Assembly: GCA_036822055.1 (NCBI GenBank) | Contig: DAISIK010000010.1 | Location: forward strand, 13,834 to 77,833 | DNA: 64,000 bases | Source: DAISIK01 sp036822055 | GTDB lineage: Bacteria > Verrucomicrobiota > Verrucomicrobiia > Opitutales > Puniceicoccaceae | Reading direction: 5' to 3' | Part shown: positions 26,484 through 34,501 of the stretch, one piece after another | Layout of the letters: every line of letters begins with the position of its first letter | Position numbering within the stretch: the first letter of the stretch is position 1 | Notes under the pieces: generated by a model | The model's input: the letters and a program-made list of their open reading frames with translations, nothing else | Databases searched by the model: none | Told to the model about the DNA's origin: nothing | Translations under genes and position numbers: made by a program

Positions 26484-27437
26484 TCAGGAGGTCCTTATCG
26501 TGCCTGCACTCAAGCCCTCCAGATAGTCTGCTACGGTCAGCCGGATACCCTCTCGAAGCGAGATTCTGGCTTCCCAGCCAGTGGATCGAAGCAAGGAGGT
26601 GTCGGTCAGTTTGCGCAGGGTTCCATCGGGCTTGCTAAGGTCCTGAACAATCTCTCCGGAATAACCAAGTTCGTCAGCCACCATCAACGCTACCTCGCGG
26701 ATGCTACAATCCGTGCCTGTGCCAACGTTAACCAGATCGGGTGGATTGGGGATTTCAATCAAGTGAAGGATTGCTGCGGCAAGATCGTCAACATGGAGAA
26801 ATTCCCGGCGGGGTTTTCCGCTTCCCCAGACCACAATCTCCCCTGCCCCATTGAGCTTTGCCTCGTGAAACCTTCGAATCAGGGCCGGCAAAACGTGCGA
26901 ATTTTCCGGATGGTAGTTGTCCCCGGGCCCATAAAGATTGGTGGGCATGGCCGAGTGAAAAAGGGCCCCGTGTTGACGCCGGTAGAATTCGCAAAGTTTG
27001 AGGATCCCGATTTTGGCCACTGCATAGGCCTCGTTGGTTTTCTCCAAAGGCCCGGTCAACAGGCAGTTTTCCGGCATCGGTTGCGGTGCTTCTCGCGGGT
27101 AGATGCAGGTGCTCCCCAGATTTAAGAGACGCTTGGTACCATGAAGGTAGGCACTGTGAACGACATTGAGACCGATGGAGAGGTTCTCGTAGATGAAACT
27201 CGCTGGATACGTATTATTGGCATGGATACCGCCAACCTTGGCGGCTGCCAGGATGACCACCTCCGGCTTTTGAGAATGAAAAAAGGCCTCAACTTGTCCC
27301 TGGTTGGTTAAATCAAGTTCCTCTCTCCCCTTGAGAATCAGATTTTGGTAGCCGTTGCTCCGGAGATGTCTGACAACAGCCCCTCCAACCATTCCGCGGT
27401 GGCCGGCAACATAAATTGAAGCGTCTTTATCCAGCAT
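26484..27437 (-). CDS. fcl: GDP-L-fucose synthase
   Basis: Epimerase/reductase converting GDP-4-keto-6-deoxy-mannose to GDP-L-fucose. VAGHRGMVGGAVVRHL is the NADP-binding start, LAAAKVGGIHANN, LGSTCIYP (catalytic Ser) and NEAYAVAKI (catalytic Tyr-Lys) are family hallmarks. 317 residues. It starts 3 bp after the gmd stop, so the two consecutive steps of GDP-fucose synthesis form an operon. Confidence 0.95.
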   Translation of the reverse strand: MLDKDASIYVAGHRGMVGGAVVRHLRSNGYQNLILKGREELDLTNQGQVEAFFHSQKPEVVILAAAKVGGIHANNTYPASFIYENLSIGLNVVHSAYLHGTKRLLNLGSTCIYPREAPQPMPENCLLTGPLEKTNEAYAVAKIGILKLCEFYRRQHGALFHSAMPTNLYGPGDNYHPENSHVLPALIRRFHEAKLNGAGEIVVWGSGKPRREFLHVDDLAAAILHLIEIPNPPDLVNVGTGTDCSIREVALMVADELGYSGEIVQDLSKPDGTLRKLTDTSLLRSTGWEARISLREGIRLTVADYLEGLSAGTIRTS

Positions 27438-27440
27438 CTC

Positions 27441-28487
27441 CTAGTACCCGCGCGATTTGGCCTTTTCGAAATCTGCTCTCGCCATGATCGAAACCAGTTC
27501 ACGGAAGGTAACCTTTGGCTCCCAACCAAGAAGAGCTTTTGCTTTGGCCGGATCTCCAATCAACAGGTCCACCTCCGCCGGTCGGAAATAATCGGGATTA
27601 ACCATCACGCGCAGCAAACCGCTGGCGCGATCATAACCCTTTTCCTCAACTCCCTCTCCCCTCCATTCGATATCTATTCCCAGCTCCCCGAAGGCCAGCT
27701 CTACAAATTCCCGAACCGTGTGGGTCTCATTGGTAGCCAGGACGTAGTCATCGGGTTGGTCCTGTTGGAGGATCCTCCACATTCCCTCGCAGTACTCTGG
27801 TGCATAGCCCCAATCCCGCTTGGCGTCCAGATTCCCGAGGGACAGGGTTTCCTGCAGCCCGAGGGCGATTCTGGCCGCTGCTCGGGTAATCTTTCGGGTG
27901 ACAAAGGTTTCGCCCCTTCGTGGAGACTCATGGTTGAAAAGGATCCCATTGCTGGCGTGCAAGCCATAGGCTTCCCGGTAATTGACGATGATCCAGAAAC
28001 CGTAGAGCTTTGCCACTCCGTAGGGAGACCTTGGGTAAAATGGGGTAGTTTCGGTCTGCGGAATCTCCTGAACCTTGCCGTACAGCTCGCTGGTCGAAGC
28101 CTGGTAAAACCGAGTTTTTAATTTGGTTTCCTTAATCGCGTCCAAAAACCGGAGGGTGCCAATGCCGTCAACCTCGGCAGTATATTCGGGAACCTCGAAA
28201 CTCACCTTCACATGACTCTGGGCACCGAGGTTGTAGATCTCGTCCGGTTGGGTCTTCTCCAGCAGTCGATTCAAGTTGCTCGAATCGGTAAGATCTCCGT
28301 AGTGGAGAAAGAGTGAGTTTCCGTGAATCTCCGGATTGTTGTAAAGGTGATCAATTCTCCCGGTATTGAACGAACTGGATCGACGGATCATCCCGTGGAC
28401 GATGTACCCTTTCTCGATCAGAAGTTCAGCCAGGTAAGATCCATCTTGTCCGGTAATCCCGGAGACCAATGCAGTCTTTTGCGCCAT
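27441..28487 (-). CDS. gmd: GDP-mannose 4,6-dehydratase
   Basis: Makes GDP-4-keto-6-deoxy-mannose from GDP-mannose. ALVSGITGQDGSYLAELL, MIRRSSSFNTGRIDHLY, ASTSELYGKVQEIPQ, YPRSPYGVAKLYG (Tyr-Lys) and LFNHESPRRGETFVTRKI are characteristic. The start at ATG 28487 places the Rossmann motif near the N-terminus (348 residues); the open frame runs 47 codons further into the end of the helicase gene. It lies 28 bp downstream of the helicase on the same strand. Confidence 0.96.
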   Translation of the reverse strand: MAQKTALVSGITGQDGSYLAELLIEKGYIVHGMIRRSSSFNTGRIDHLYNNPEIHGNSLFLHYGDLTDSSNLNRLLEKTQPDEIYNLGAQSHVKVSFEVPEYTAEVDGIGTLRFLDAIKETKLKTRFYQASTSELYGKVQEIPQTETTPFYPRSPYGVAKLYGFWIIVNYREAYGLHASNGILFNHESPRRGETFVTRKITRAAARIALGLQETLSLGNLDAKRDWGYAPEYCEGMWRILQQDQPDDYVLATNETHTVREFVELAFGELGIDIEWRGEGVEEKGYDRASGLLRVMVNPDYFRPAEVDLLIGDPAKAKALLGWEPKVTFRELVSIMARADFEKAKSRGY

Positions 28488-28515
28488 AGAGTTTGGTGAG
28501 TTAAATTTTGAGGGC

Positions 28516-29715
28516 TTAGCGACGTCCAAGGTATCCCTGGTTTCTTTTCCTTCGAACGGTTTTGACTGGAGTCGTTTCCACCTTCGGTTCGTACCGGTAT
28601 TCAAAACCTTCGAGTTTGCGCCGCTCAATCGGTCTGCCGATCAGCTTTTCGATAGCTTGGACCAGACTGGCCTCATCCGGCGCTTCCAGTGTGCAAGCCG
28701 AGCCCTCCTTCCGCGCCCTCCCGGTTCTGCCGATGCGATGGACATAATCCTCGGCGTGGAGTGGCACATCGTAGTTGATCACATGGCTCACGTTGGCAAT
28801 GTCCAGTCCCCGGGAAGCGATGTCGGTCGCGACCAAAATGCCGAAATTTCCATTCTTGAATTTGTCCAGAGCTTTAGTCCGTTCAGCCTGGTTCAAGTCG
28901 GAATGCAGGGCTGCCACATCCTTGCCATGCTCTGCCAACCATCGGGCGATTCGGTCGGCACCCCGCCGCATGCGGCAAAAGATGATGATATTATCGCTCT
29001 GGATTGTTTCCAGCAGGTGGAGAAGGAGGTCGAATTTCTGCAAGGCACCCACCGGATACACCGCGTGCTCAATGGTGTCCGCTGGCTTGTGGCGCAGCCC
29101 AATAATGATCTCCTCGGGATCTTTGAGCGCCCAGCCAGCAAGGGACCGAACTTTATCGCCCACCGTGGCAGAAAAAAGAAGGGTCTGCCTCGTTTTGGAA
29201 CTGCAACGGCTGATGATTCGGCGCACATCTTCAATAAACCCCATGTCAAACATCCGATCCACCTCATCGAGGATCAGGTACTGAATGTTTCGCAGGTCCA
29301 GGGAACGCTGCTGAACGTGATCGAGAAGTCGACCCGGGGTAGCGACCACCACATCGGGAATTTCCCCCAATTCGCGGTTTTGAGTGGCGTACTTCACGCC
29401 GCCGTAAAGCAGGGCATAGTTCAGGTTCAGCTTCCGCCCATAAATCCGAAATTGCTCATCCACCTGCATGATCAGCTCCCGGGTGGGACCGACAACAAGG
29501 CACCTGGGGACCTCACCGTGCTCCTTCAGGAGCTGTAAAACCGGTAATGCAAAGGCGGCCGTTTTTCCCGTGCCGGTTTGCGCGGAGCCGATCACGTCTT
29601 TTCCTTTGAGGATCACCGGAATGGCAGCCTGCTGAATGAGGGTCGGTTCAGTGTATCCCTTTTCCTCGACCACTGAGGCGATTTCCGGGATAAGACCAAG
29701 ATCAGAAAATGTCAT
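28516..29715 (-). CDS. DEAD-box-type RNA helicase with DEVD motif II
   Basis: RhlE-like ATP-dependent RNA helicase, 399 residues. Q motif FSDLGL and PTLIQQAAIP, motif I AQTGTGKT, Ia PTRELIMQ, Ib TPGRLLD, motif III SATV, then RGLDIANVSHVINYD and HRIGRTGRA are all present. Motif II reads LDEVDRMFDMGF, so the third letter is Val rather than Ala. The C-terminal tail is basic (VRRKRNQ). Divergent from gluQ with only 9 bp between start codons, and no ribosome site upstream. Confidence 0.95.
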   Translation of the reverse strand: MTFSDLGLIPEIASVVEEKGYTEPTLIQQAAIPVILKGKDVIGSAQTGTGKTAAFALPVLQLLKEHGEVPRCLVVGPTRELIMQVDEQFRIYGRKLNLNYALLYGGVKYATQNRELGEIPDVVVATPGRLLDHVQQRSLDLRNIQYLILDEVDRMFDMGFIEDVRRIISRCSSKTRQTLLFSATVGDKVRSLAGWALKDPEEIIIGLRHKPADTIEHAVYPVGALQKFDLLLHLLETIQSDNIIIFCRMRRGADRIARWLAEHGKDVAALHSDLNQAERTKALDKFKNGNFGILVATDIASRGLDIANVSHVINYDVPLHAEDYVHRIGRTGRARKEGSACTLEAPDEASLVQAIEKLIGRPIERRKLEGFEYRYEPKVETTPVKTVRRKRNQGYLGRR

Positions 29716-29724
29716 AAAGGAGGA

Positions 29725-30606
29725 ATGAGTAACTATGATTCAGGGCCAAAACAAGCAAAAGCTCCCAGTCTCTATCGAGGAAGGCTTGCCCCTACCCCCT
29801 CCGGCAGGCTTCATCTGGGGCACGGAAGAACTTTTTGGCTGGCTGCCCTGAGAGCTCGAGCCCACCACGGAGAGCTCTTCCTCAGAATTGAAGATGTGGA
29901 CCAGGCTCGCTGCAGCTCGAAATTTGAAAAACTTATTCTGGAGGACCTCCATGATTTGGGTCTCCTTTGGGAAACCCCGATCGTACGCCAGAGCGAGCGG
30001 TTCGCCAAGTATCGCGAGGCAGCTGGGCAACTGGCCGCTGGGGGATTCATTTACCCCTCCAACCATTCGCGGGCCGAGATTCGAAGCCTCGCCACAAGTC
30101 ACGAACGTGGCGACCGACAACCTCTTTTCCCAACGGACCTTCGCCCCTCCCGAACCCCTACCGAGTTTGATCCCTCCCGTCCCTGGAGGTTCCGGGTTCC
30201 CGATGGAGAGGAGGTCTCTTTTCATGATCAAATCGTTGGACCAAGGAGCTATCTCGCTGGAACCGACTTTGGCGACTTTCTGGTTTGGAGCCGCCATGGC
30301 TGGCCCTCCTATGAACTCGCCGTCGTTGTTGATGATCTTGACATGAGGATTAGTGAGGTAGTCAGGGGAGCCGACCTCCTGAAATCCACTGCCCGTCAGT
30401 CTTTGATCTACTCCGCACTCGGGTCAGCACCACCGGATTTTGCCCACTGTCCTCTGATCTGCGACCCCGAAGGAAACAAACTTTCCAAGTCCTTTGGTTC
30501 CCCTCCCCTGCTCGGATCGACCCCGCCGATCGAACTCAGGAACGAAGCTTTGAGGCTCTATCGAAATCTGTTCTCGACCACTCCAGAGGAACGGGCCTTC
30601 CGATAG
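29725..30606 (+). CDS. gluQ: Glutamyl-Q tRNA(Asp) synthetase
   Basis: Truncated class I synthetase that attaches glutamate to queuosine in the anticodon of tRNA-Asp. RLAPTPSGRLHLGH (HIGH motif), RIEDVDQ, RVPDGEEVSFHDQI, SYELAVVVDDLDMRISEVVRG and GNKLSKS are present, and the 293-residue protein lacks an anticodon-binding domain, as expected. The insertion after GFIYPSN carries none of the cysteines that bind zinc in the E. coli enzyme. AAAGGAGG sits immediately before the ATG, with unusually short spacing. Together with the que genes at 3.7-6.7 kb it indicates that this organism makes glutamyl-queuosine. Confidence 0.92.
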   Translation: MSNYDSGPKQAKAPSLYRGRLAPTPSGRLHLGHGRTFWLAALRARAHHGELFLRIEDVDQARCSSKFEKLILEDLHDLGLLWETPIVRQSERFAKYREAAGQLAAGGFIYPSNHSRAEIRSLATSHERGDRQPLFPTDLRPSRTPTEFDPSRPWRFRVPDGEEVSFHDQIVGPRSYLAGTDFGDFLVWSRHGWPSYELAVVVDDLDMRISEVVRGADLLKSTARQSLIYSALGSAPPDFAHCPLICDPEGNKLSKSFGSPPLLGSTPPIELRNEALRLYRNLFSTTPEERAFR

Positions 30607-30611
30607 AAAAC

Positions 30612-30686
30612 TGGTGCGGGTGGAGGGAATCGAACCCTCATCCCAAGCTTGGAAGGCTCGTATACTAGCCTTTGTACTACACCCGC
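30612..30686 (-). tRNA. tRNA-Gly (anticodon UCC)
   Basis: Minus-strand cloverleaf: acceptor GCGGGTG pairs with CACCCGC, anticodon stem CGAGC/GCTTG encloses CTTCCAA giving anticodon UCC, and the T arm is GAGGGTTCGATTCCCTC. Discriminator A and encoded CCA at 30612-30615. It lies 5 bp after the gluQ stop, on the opposite strand. This is the second glycine tRNA in the window. Confidence 0.95.
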
Positions 30687-30795
30687 CCGTAAAAGCTAAG
30701 AATCCATGGCCTGATCCGGGATGTCAACCAAGGAAATCCTTGGCTTTCCTCGAAATACGAGTTCACCACCGTCCCGTTTCAACCTGCCAACCCCG

Positions 30796-31737
30796 TCAGC
30801 CTTTGCCCTGAGTCTTTGGATCAGTCCTCCTTCTTGCACATGGGCATCGTTCACGATCCGCAATCTGGCAGAATTGAAGCAGCAGACGGGTTTGGTCCAT
30901 CTGCATCAATTTGACCAGCTGATCAATGAGGAGCGGATGATCTCCCATTGGCCCGGTTTGGACGCATCGTTTCAATGTTGGTACACCTCCAATGATCCTC
31001 GAAATATCGCCGTCCCTACCGGCGTGCTTTCCGTCTCCGAGGAAAAATTGGGCAACCACCACTGGCTGCTCTAGGTTGCTGAGATTGGCTAATTCATCGA
31101 CGAGAAGTGGATCATTGAAGGAGTAAAGAGGTCCCTCCCGACGCTCCATTGAGGCGATCCGGACTGAGCGGATCCGCGAGTCTTCCGCGAGGAGGAGTGC
31201 CACTTGTCCTCCGATGATATTTCTGACCATCGCCGCCTCAGGGTAAGGACTACCATGGTCGACCACCACTACAGAAGCATGACTCCAACCTTCACGATCC
31301 ACGACCTCAAGAACACGTTCTACCAGCACGCGAGCCAGGATGTTTTCCGGCCGACGACTGAGATCGAAGAGAAACGGTGTCCGGTAAATTTCGATCTGGG
31401 GGTGAGTGGCTTGGAGTAGCGTCGCCTCCCGGGCCACCATCTTCATGATTCCTCCGCCTCCGGAAAGGAAAAAGGGAATAATCGCAAAAGAGGTTCTTCC
31501 TGACTCCACCTCGCTCTCAACCCGCTCTGCCAAGGTTTCGGCGCGGTGCCCATTAAGGAGCCCCGGGCTGACACGATTGCTGTGGGCATAAGAAACCGGG
31601 TAGACCATCTCCCCTGAGCGTGCTGCTAGTGACTTTGCCACTTCTCGGAGGAAGAGGATTCCTTCCGGTCTCAAGCTTCCATTATCCAAAAGGAGCCAGC
31701 ATTTTGCTTCTGGGGTTTCCGAGCATTTACCGATCAT
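30796..31737 (-). CDS. Two-domain sirohydrochlorin chelatase-like protein (CbiX/SirB family)
   Basis: 313 residues forming two homologous halves. The second half keeps VVVVDHGSP and a histidine in FFLGDGKHAGRD, the pattern of CbiX/SirB active sites. The first half has LLLDNGS where the histidine motif GHGS would be and FFLSGGGG in place of the second histidine, so it looks catalytically dead. It follows cobA by 2 bp on the same strand, which supports metal insertion into sirohydrochlorin to make siroheme (or a cobalt analogue). The last 20 residues are basic and cysteine-containing (CPCARRRTD). Confidence 0.82.
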   Translation of the reverse strand: MIGKCSETPEAKCWLLLDNGSLRPEGILFLREVAKSLAARSGEMVYPVSYAHSNRVSPGLLNGHRAETLAERVESEVESGRTSFAIIPFFLSGGGGIMKMVAREATLLQATHPQIEIYRTPFLFDLSRRPENILARVLVERVLEVVDREGWSHASVVVVDHGSPYPEAAMVRNIIGGQVALLLAEDSRIRSVRIASMERREGPLYSFNDPLLVDELANLSNLEQPVVVAQFFLGDGKHAGRDGDISRIIGGVPTLKRCVQTGPMGDHPLLIDQLVKLMQMDQTRLLLQFCQIADRERCPCARRRTDPKTQGKG

Positions 31738-31739
31738 GC

Positions 31740-32498
31740 CTAACCCTGAAACGAAAGATCAAGGCGAGCAAGTTGGACGGTTTCTCCAATGTAGACGATT
31801 GCCGGCGACGAAATATTCTCCCTCTCGATCGCATCAGCCAAGGTACCAACCGTGGCAACCAGAATCCTTTCCTCGTCTGTTGTCGCCCATTGCACAATCG
31901 CAGCGGGCCGATCTGCAGGCATACCTCCAGAGATCAACGAAAGACAAATCGAGCGAATTCTACCAACGGCCATGTAGAGGCATAGCGTCGCGTTCAGTGT
32001 TGCGTAGGCAGCCCAATCAACCTCATTCCCCTCCCCCTTTGGATCCCGATGCCCGGTAATAAAGACCACTGCGGCATTAAAATTGCGATGGCTGAGAGGA
32101 ATCTCGGCACGAGCTGCACCGGCGATGGCGGCAGTTACTGCCGGGGCGATGGTGTACGGGATTCCATTCAAGCGCAGTCGCTCCATTTCCTCGCCTCCCC
32201 TTCCAAAAACGAAGGGGTCTCCTCCCTTCAGGCGTACCACTTCCTTCCCCTCCAGCGCCAGACGAACCAGGAGTTCTTCGATTTCCGCCTGGGGAACCGA
32301 GTGGAACCCAGCTCGCTTCCCCACACAGTAATGCTCACATCCTCGACGGGTCAGGCCAAGGACTTCTTCGGAGACCAAATAGTCGTAGACGAATGCATCG
32401 CACTTTTCGATCAGCTTCCTCGCCCGGATTGTCAAGTCGTCGGGATGCCCGGGACCAGCACCGACCAAATGAACCGTACCTACCCGATTATTCGACAT
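31740..32498 (-). CDS. cobA: Uroporphyrinogen-III C-methyltransferase
   Basis: SAM-dependent methylation of uroporphyrinogen III to precorrin-2, the branch to siroheme and cobalamin. VHLVGAGPGHPDDLT, YDYLVSEEVL, VVRLKGGDPFVFGRGGEE and AIVQWATTDEER are the standard motifs. 252 residues, normal for a stand-alone enzyme (no CysG-type fusion). The precorrin-2 dehydrogenase is not adjacent. Confidence 0.95.
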   Translation of the reverse strand: MSNNRVGTVHLVGAGPGHPDDLTIRARKLIEKCDAFVYDYLVSEEVLGLTRRGCEHYCVGKRAGFHSVPQAEIEELLVRLALEGKEVVRLKGGDPFVFGRGGEEMERLRLNGIPYTIAPAVTAAIAGAARAEIPLSHRNFNAAVVFITGHRDPKGEGNEVDWAAYATLNATLCLYMAVGRIRSICLSLISGGMPADRPAAIVQWATTDEERILVATVGTLADAIERENISSPAIVYIGETVQLARLDLSFQG

Positions 32499-32642
32499 CC
32501 ACTGATTCAGTTCGCTTCGCCGCTGCCAACCGCTGACTCCAAAGCTGATAAATGGAGGTTGTCGGAAAAGCTGTCGCGGACCGGGTTTTGATTAGAAAGA
32601 TCTTTTTGAACAGGAGACTGGACTCGAGATGGTCCTGATTCC

Positions 32643-33398
32643 TTAGAAGGTCGCCTTAATGCCGATTCCGTAACCAATGTAGTCGATCGGGAAAGTTGAA
32701 ACCTCCTGCGGTCGGCGTTGCCGCTCAATGTCCATAAAATAGTACTCCGTCTTGATGCCCGAATTCACGTAACGGAGGTGGAGATCAAGAGAGAGATGCT
32801 TGATTATCTCAATTGTCACCCCTCCCGCGAGGTAAAAACCAACATCATCCTCGACCACGAACTGACGGATTCCGCCCTCTGACCACGAGGCCAGGGGTTC
32901 AAACTTGTTTGAGTACAGGGCAAAGCCGATTTCGCCGTAAGGAGTGTAGCGGGATTCATTGTGGTACTGAAGCGAGGTGTAAAGAATTGGACCAGAGGAG
33001 ATGAAATTTCCGTCTCCACCCTGTCCGCCATCATTGCTTTTCCAGTCGTCGGTGCGGATCTCTCTCCGATCGTAGGAGATCCCGAATCCCCACCAGGGAT
33101 AAATGTCATACTGAAGAAAGAAGTAGATTGGTGCGTAGTTCTGTTCTTCTTCCAGATTAGTCAGAGAGCCGAGAAAGGACTCTCGAGGGAATTTGCCTTC
33201 TCGCTTATCCCCGCGCTGGCTCTCCAACAAGGAAAAGGCCAGGATTCGAGTACCGATGTGCAAGCGATCGGCAATGAAGCTTTCATAAAAGGTCTTGTTG
33301 CTTGAGGTTGAAAAGGCCTCCTGAGCGGAGACTGAAGGCACCAACTGGCTCGCCAGCGCCAGAGCGAGAATATTGAACTTGATGGATCGTTTTAGCAT
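32643..33398 (-). CDS. Outer-membrane beta-barrel protein
   Basis: A signal peptide (LALALASQLVPSVSAQ) followed by alternating amphipathic strands rich in aromatic residues and ending in phenylalanine (IGYGIGIKATF), as in small barrels of the OmpW/OmpX-like size class. 251 residues. No close family recognised. It follows cobA's start region on the minus strand with a 144 bp gap; 32499-32642 shows no gene. Confidence 0.75.
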   Translation of the reverse strand: MLKRSIKFNILALALASQLVPSVSAQEAFSTSSNKTFYESFIADRLHIGTRILAFSLLESQRGDKREGKFPRESFLGSLTNLEEEQNYAPIYFFLQYDIYPWWGFGISYDRREIRTDDWKSNDGGQGGDGNFISSGPILYTSLQYHNESRYTPYGEIGFALYSNKFEPLASWSEGGIRQFVVEDDVGFYLAGGVTIEIIKHLSLDLHLRYVNSGIKTEYYFMDIERQRRPQEVSTFPIDYIGYGIGIKATF

Positions 33399-33480
33399 TT
33401 CGAGTTTTGGAAAAACCCAAGAGTTGGAAGCCTTCTTGAAAGGAATGCAAGCCTTTCAGCTTCCGGCTCCTCCGCCAGGA

Positions 33481-34284
33481 TTATCGACCTGTTCGAACCG
33501 GGTTTTCCAACACACCAATTCCCTCAATCTCAAGACTGACCAAATCGCCGTCTCGAAGATACCGCGGCGGTTTTCTCGCCACCCCAACACCACTGGGCGT
33601 CCCCGTCAGAATGATCGTTCCCGGTTCCAGAGTGGTCGATATGCTCAGGAATTCGATTAGCTCCGGCAGGTTAAAGACCATCTCCCGGGTGTTCGAGTTT
33701 TGCATCAAGTCGCCGTTCACGCGGGTCGAGAGCTCTAAATGATGGGGATCGGATATGGCGTCTCCCGTCACAATCCAGGGCCCAACGGGACAAAAAGTAT
33801 CAAAACTCTTGGCCCTACAAAATTGACCTCCTCCTCGCGAGCTTTGCCAGTTACGTGCGCTCACGTCGTTGGCAATGGTGTACCCAAGAACCTTGGAGAG
33901 GGCATCGCTCCTGGACACGTCCCGACACCGCTCCCCGATCACTGCAACCAATTCAACCTCAAAATCGACGGTCTCAGTAGTCTCGACCGGTGGAAGCTCT
34001 ATCGGTGATTGTGGCCCGATTACAGATGTGGGAGCTTTCATAAACACAATCGGGAACTCCGGCAGAGGTTGCCCCGTTTCTGCGGCATGGTCTCGGTAGT
34101 TCAGTCCGATGCAGTAGATCGCGGGTGGATCAACTGGAGCAATAAGCAGCCCCGAAGCCTCTTCAGTTGTCAGTTGGTAATCCCCGAAAATGCTCCCCTC
34201 AAGGTGTTTCCACCGGTCCTCCGCACTTTCTCTCCAAACCGGAGATGGTCCCCGGGTATCGTCAAAAATTTTGCCAAACTGCAT
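33481..34284 (-). CDS. Fumarylacetoacetate hydrolase-family protein
   Basis: FAH-fold enzyme: YCIGLNYRDHAAETG, the metal-binding acidic pair in VDFEVELVAVIG, GYTIANDVSARNWQ, GPWIVTGD and GTIILTGTPSGVGV are conserved. Family members hydrolyse, decarboxylate or hydrate small oxo-acids; the substrate cannot be told from sequence. 267 residues. 34285-34501 upstream holds no gene. Confidence 0.9.
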   Translation of the reverse strand: MQFGKIFDDTRGPSPVWRESAEDRWKHLEGSIFGDYQLTTEEASGLLIAPVDPPAIYCIGLNYRDHAAETGQPLPEFPIVFMKAPTSVIGPQSPIELPPVETTETVDFEVELVAVIGERCRDVSRSDALSKVLGYTIANDVSARNWQSSRGGGQFCRAKSFDTFCPVGPWIVTGDAISDPHHLELSTRVNGDLMQNSNTREMVFNLPELIEFLSISTTLEPGTIILTGTPSGVGVARKPPRYLRDGDLVSLEIEGIGVLENPVRTGR

Positions 34285-34501
34285 ACTCTCAAGTAAACAT
34301 CAGAAAGTTCCAGCAAACCAGCTCGATCTTCGGCTGGCTTTCTGTTCGGACCCATGGCGGCTATCACCTCCTGAGCTTTCCCCCTGAAGGGAGTTCTTAG
34401 GTATCGTCCCCACTCCGGAAACTCAGGTCCAATTGAAGACGCATAATATTGCCACCCCATCACCCTTCATGATCTTATTCACGGTTTAGAATTTTGATTT
34501 C

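Noticed and set aside
28657..29538. 293-codon plus-strand frame opposite the helicase
   Set aside because: Antisense shadow: the helicase motifs on the minus strand are complete and explain the region.
34170..34463. 97-codon minus-strand frame upstream of the FAH-family gene
   Set aside because: It overlaps the start of the FAH gene in another frame and has no domain or conserved look; no ribosome site.
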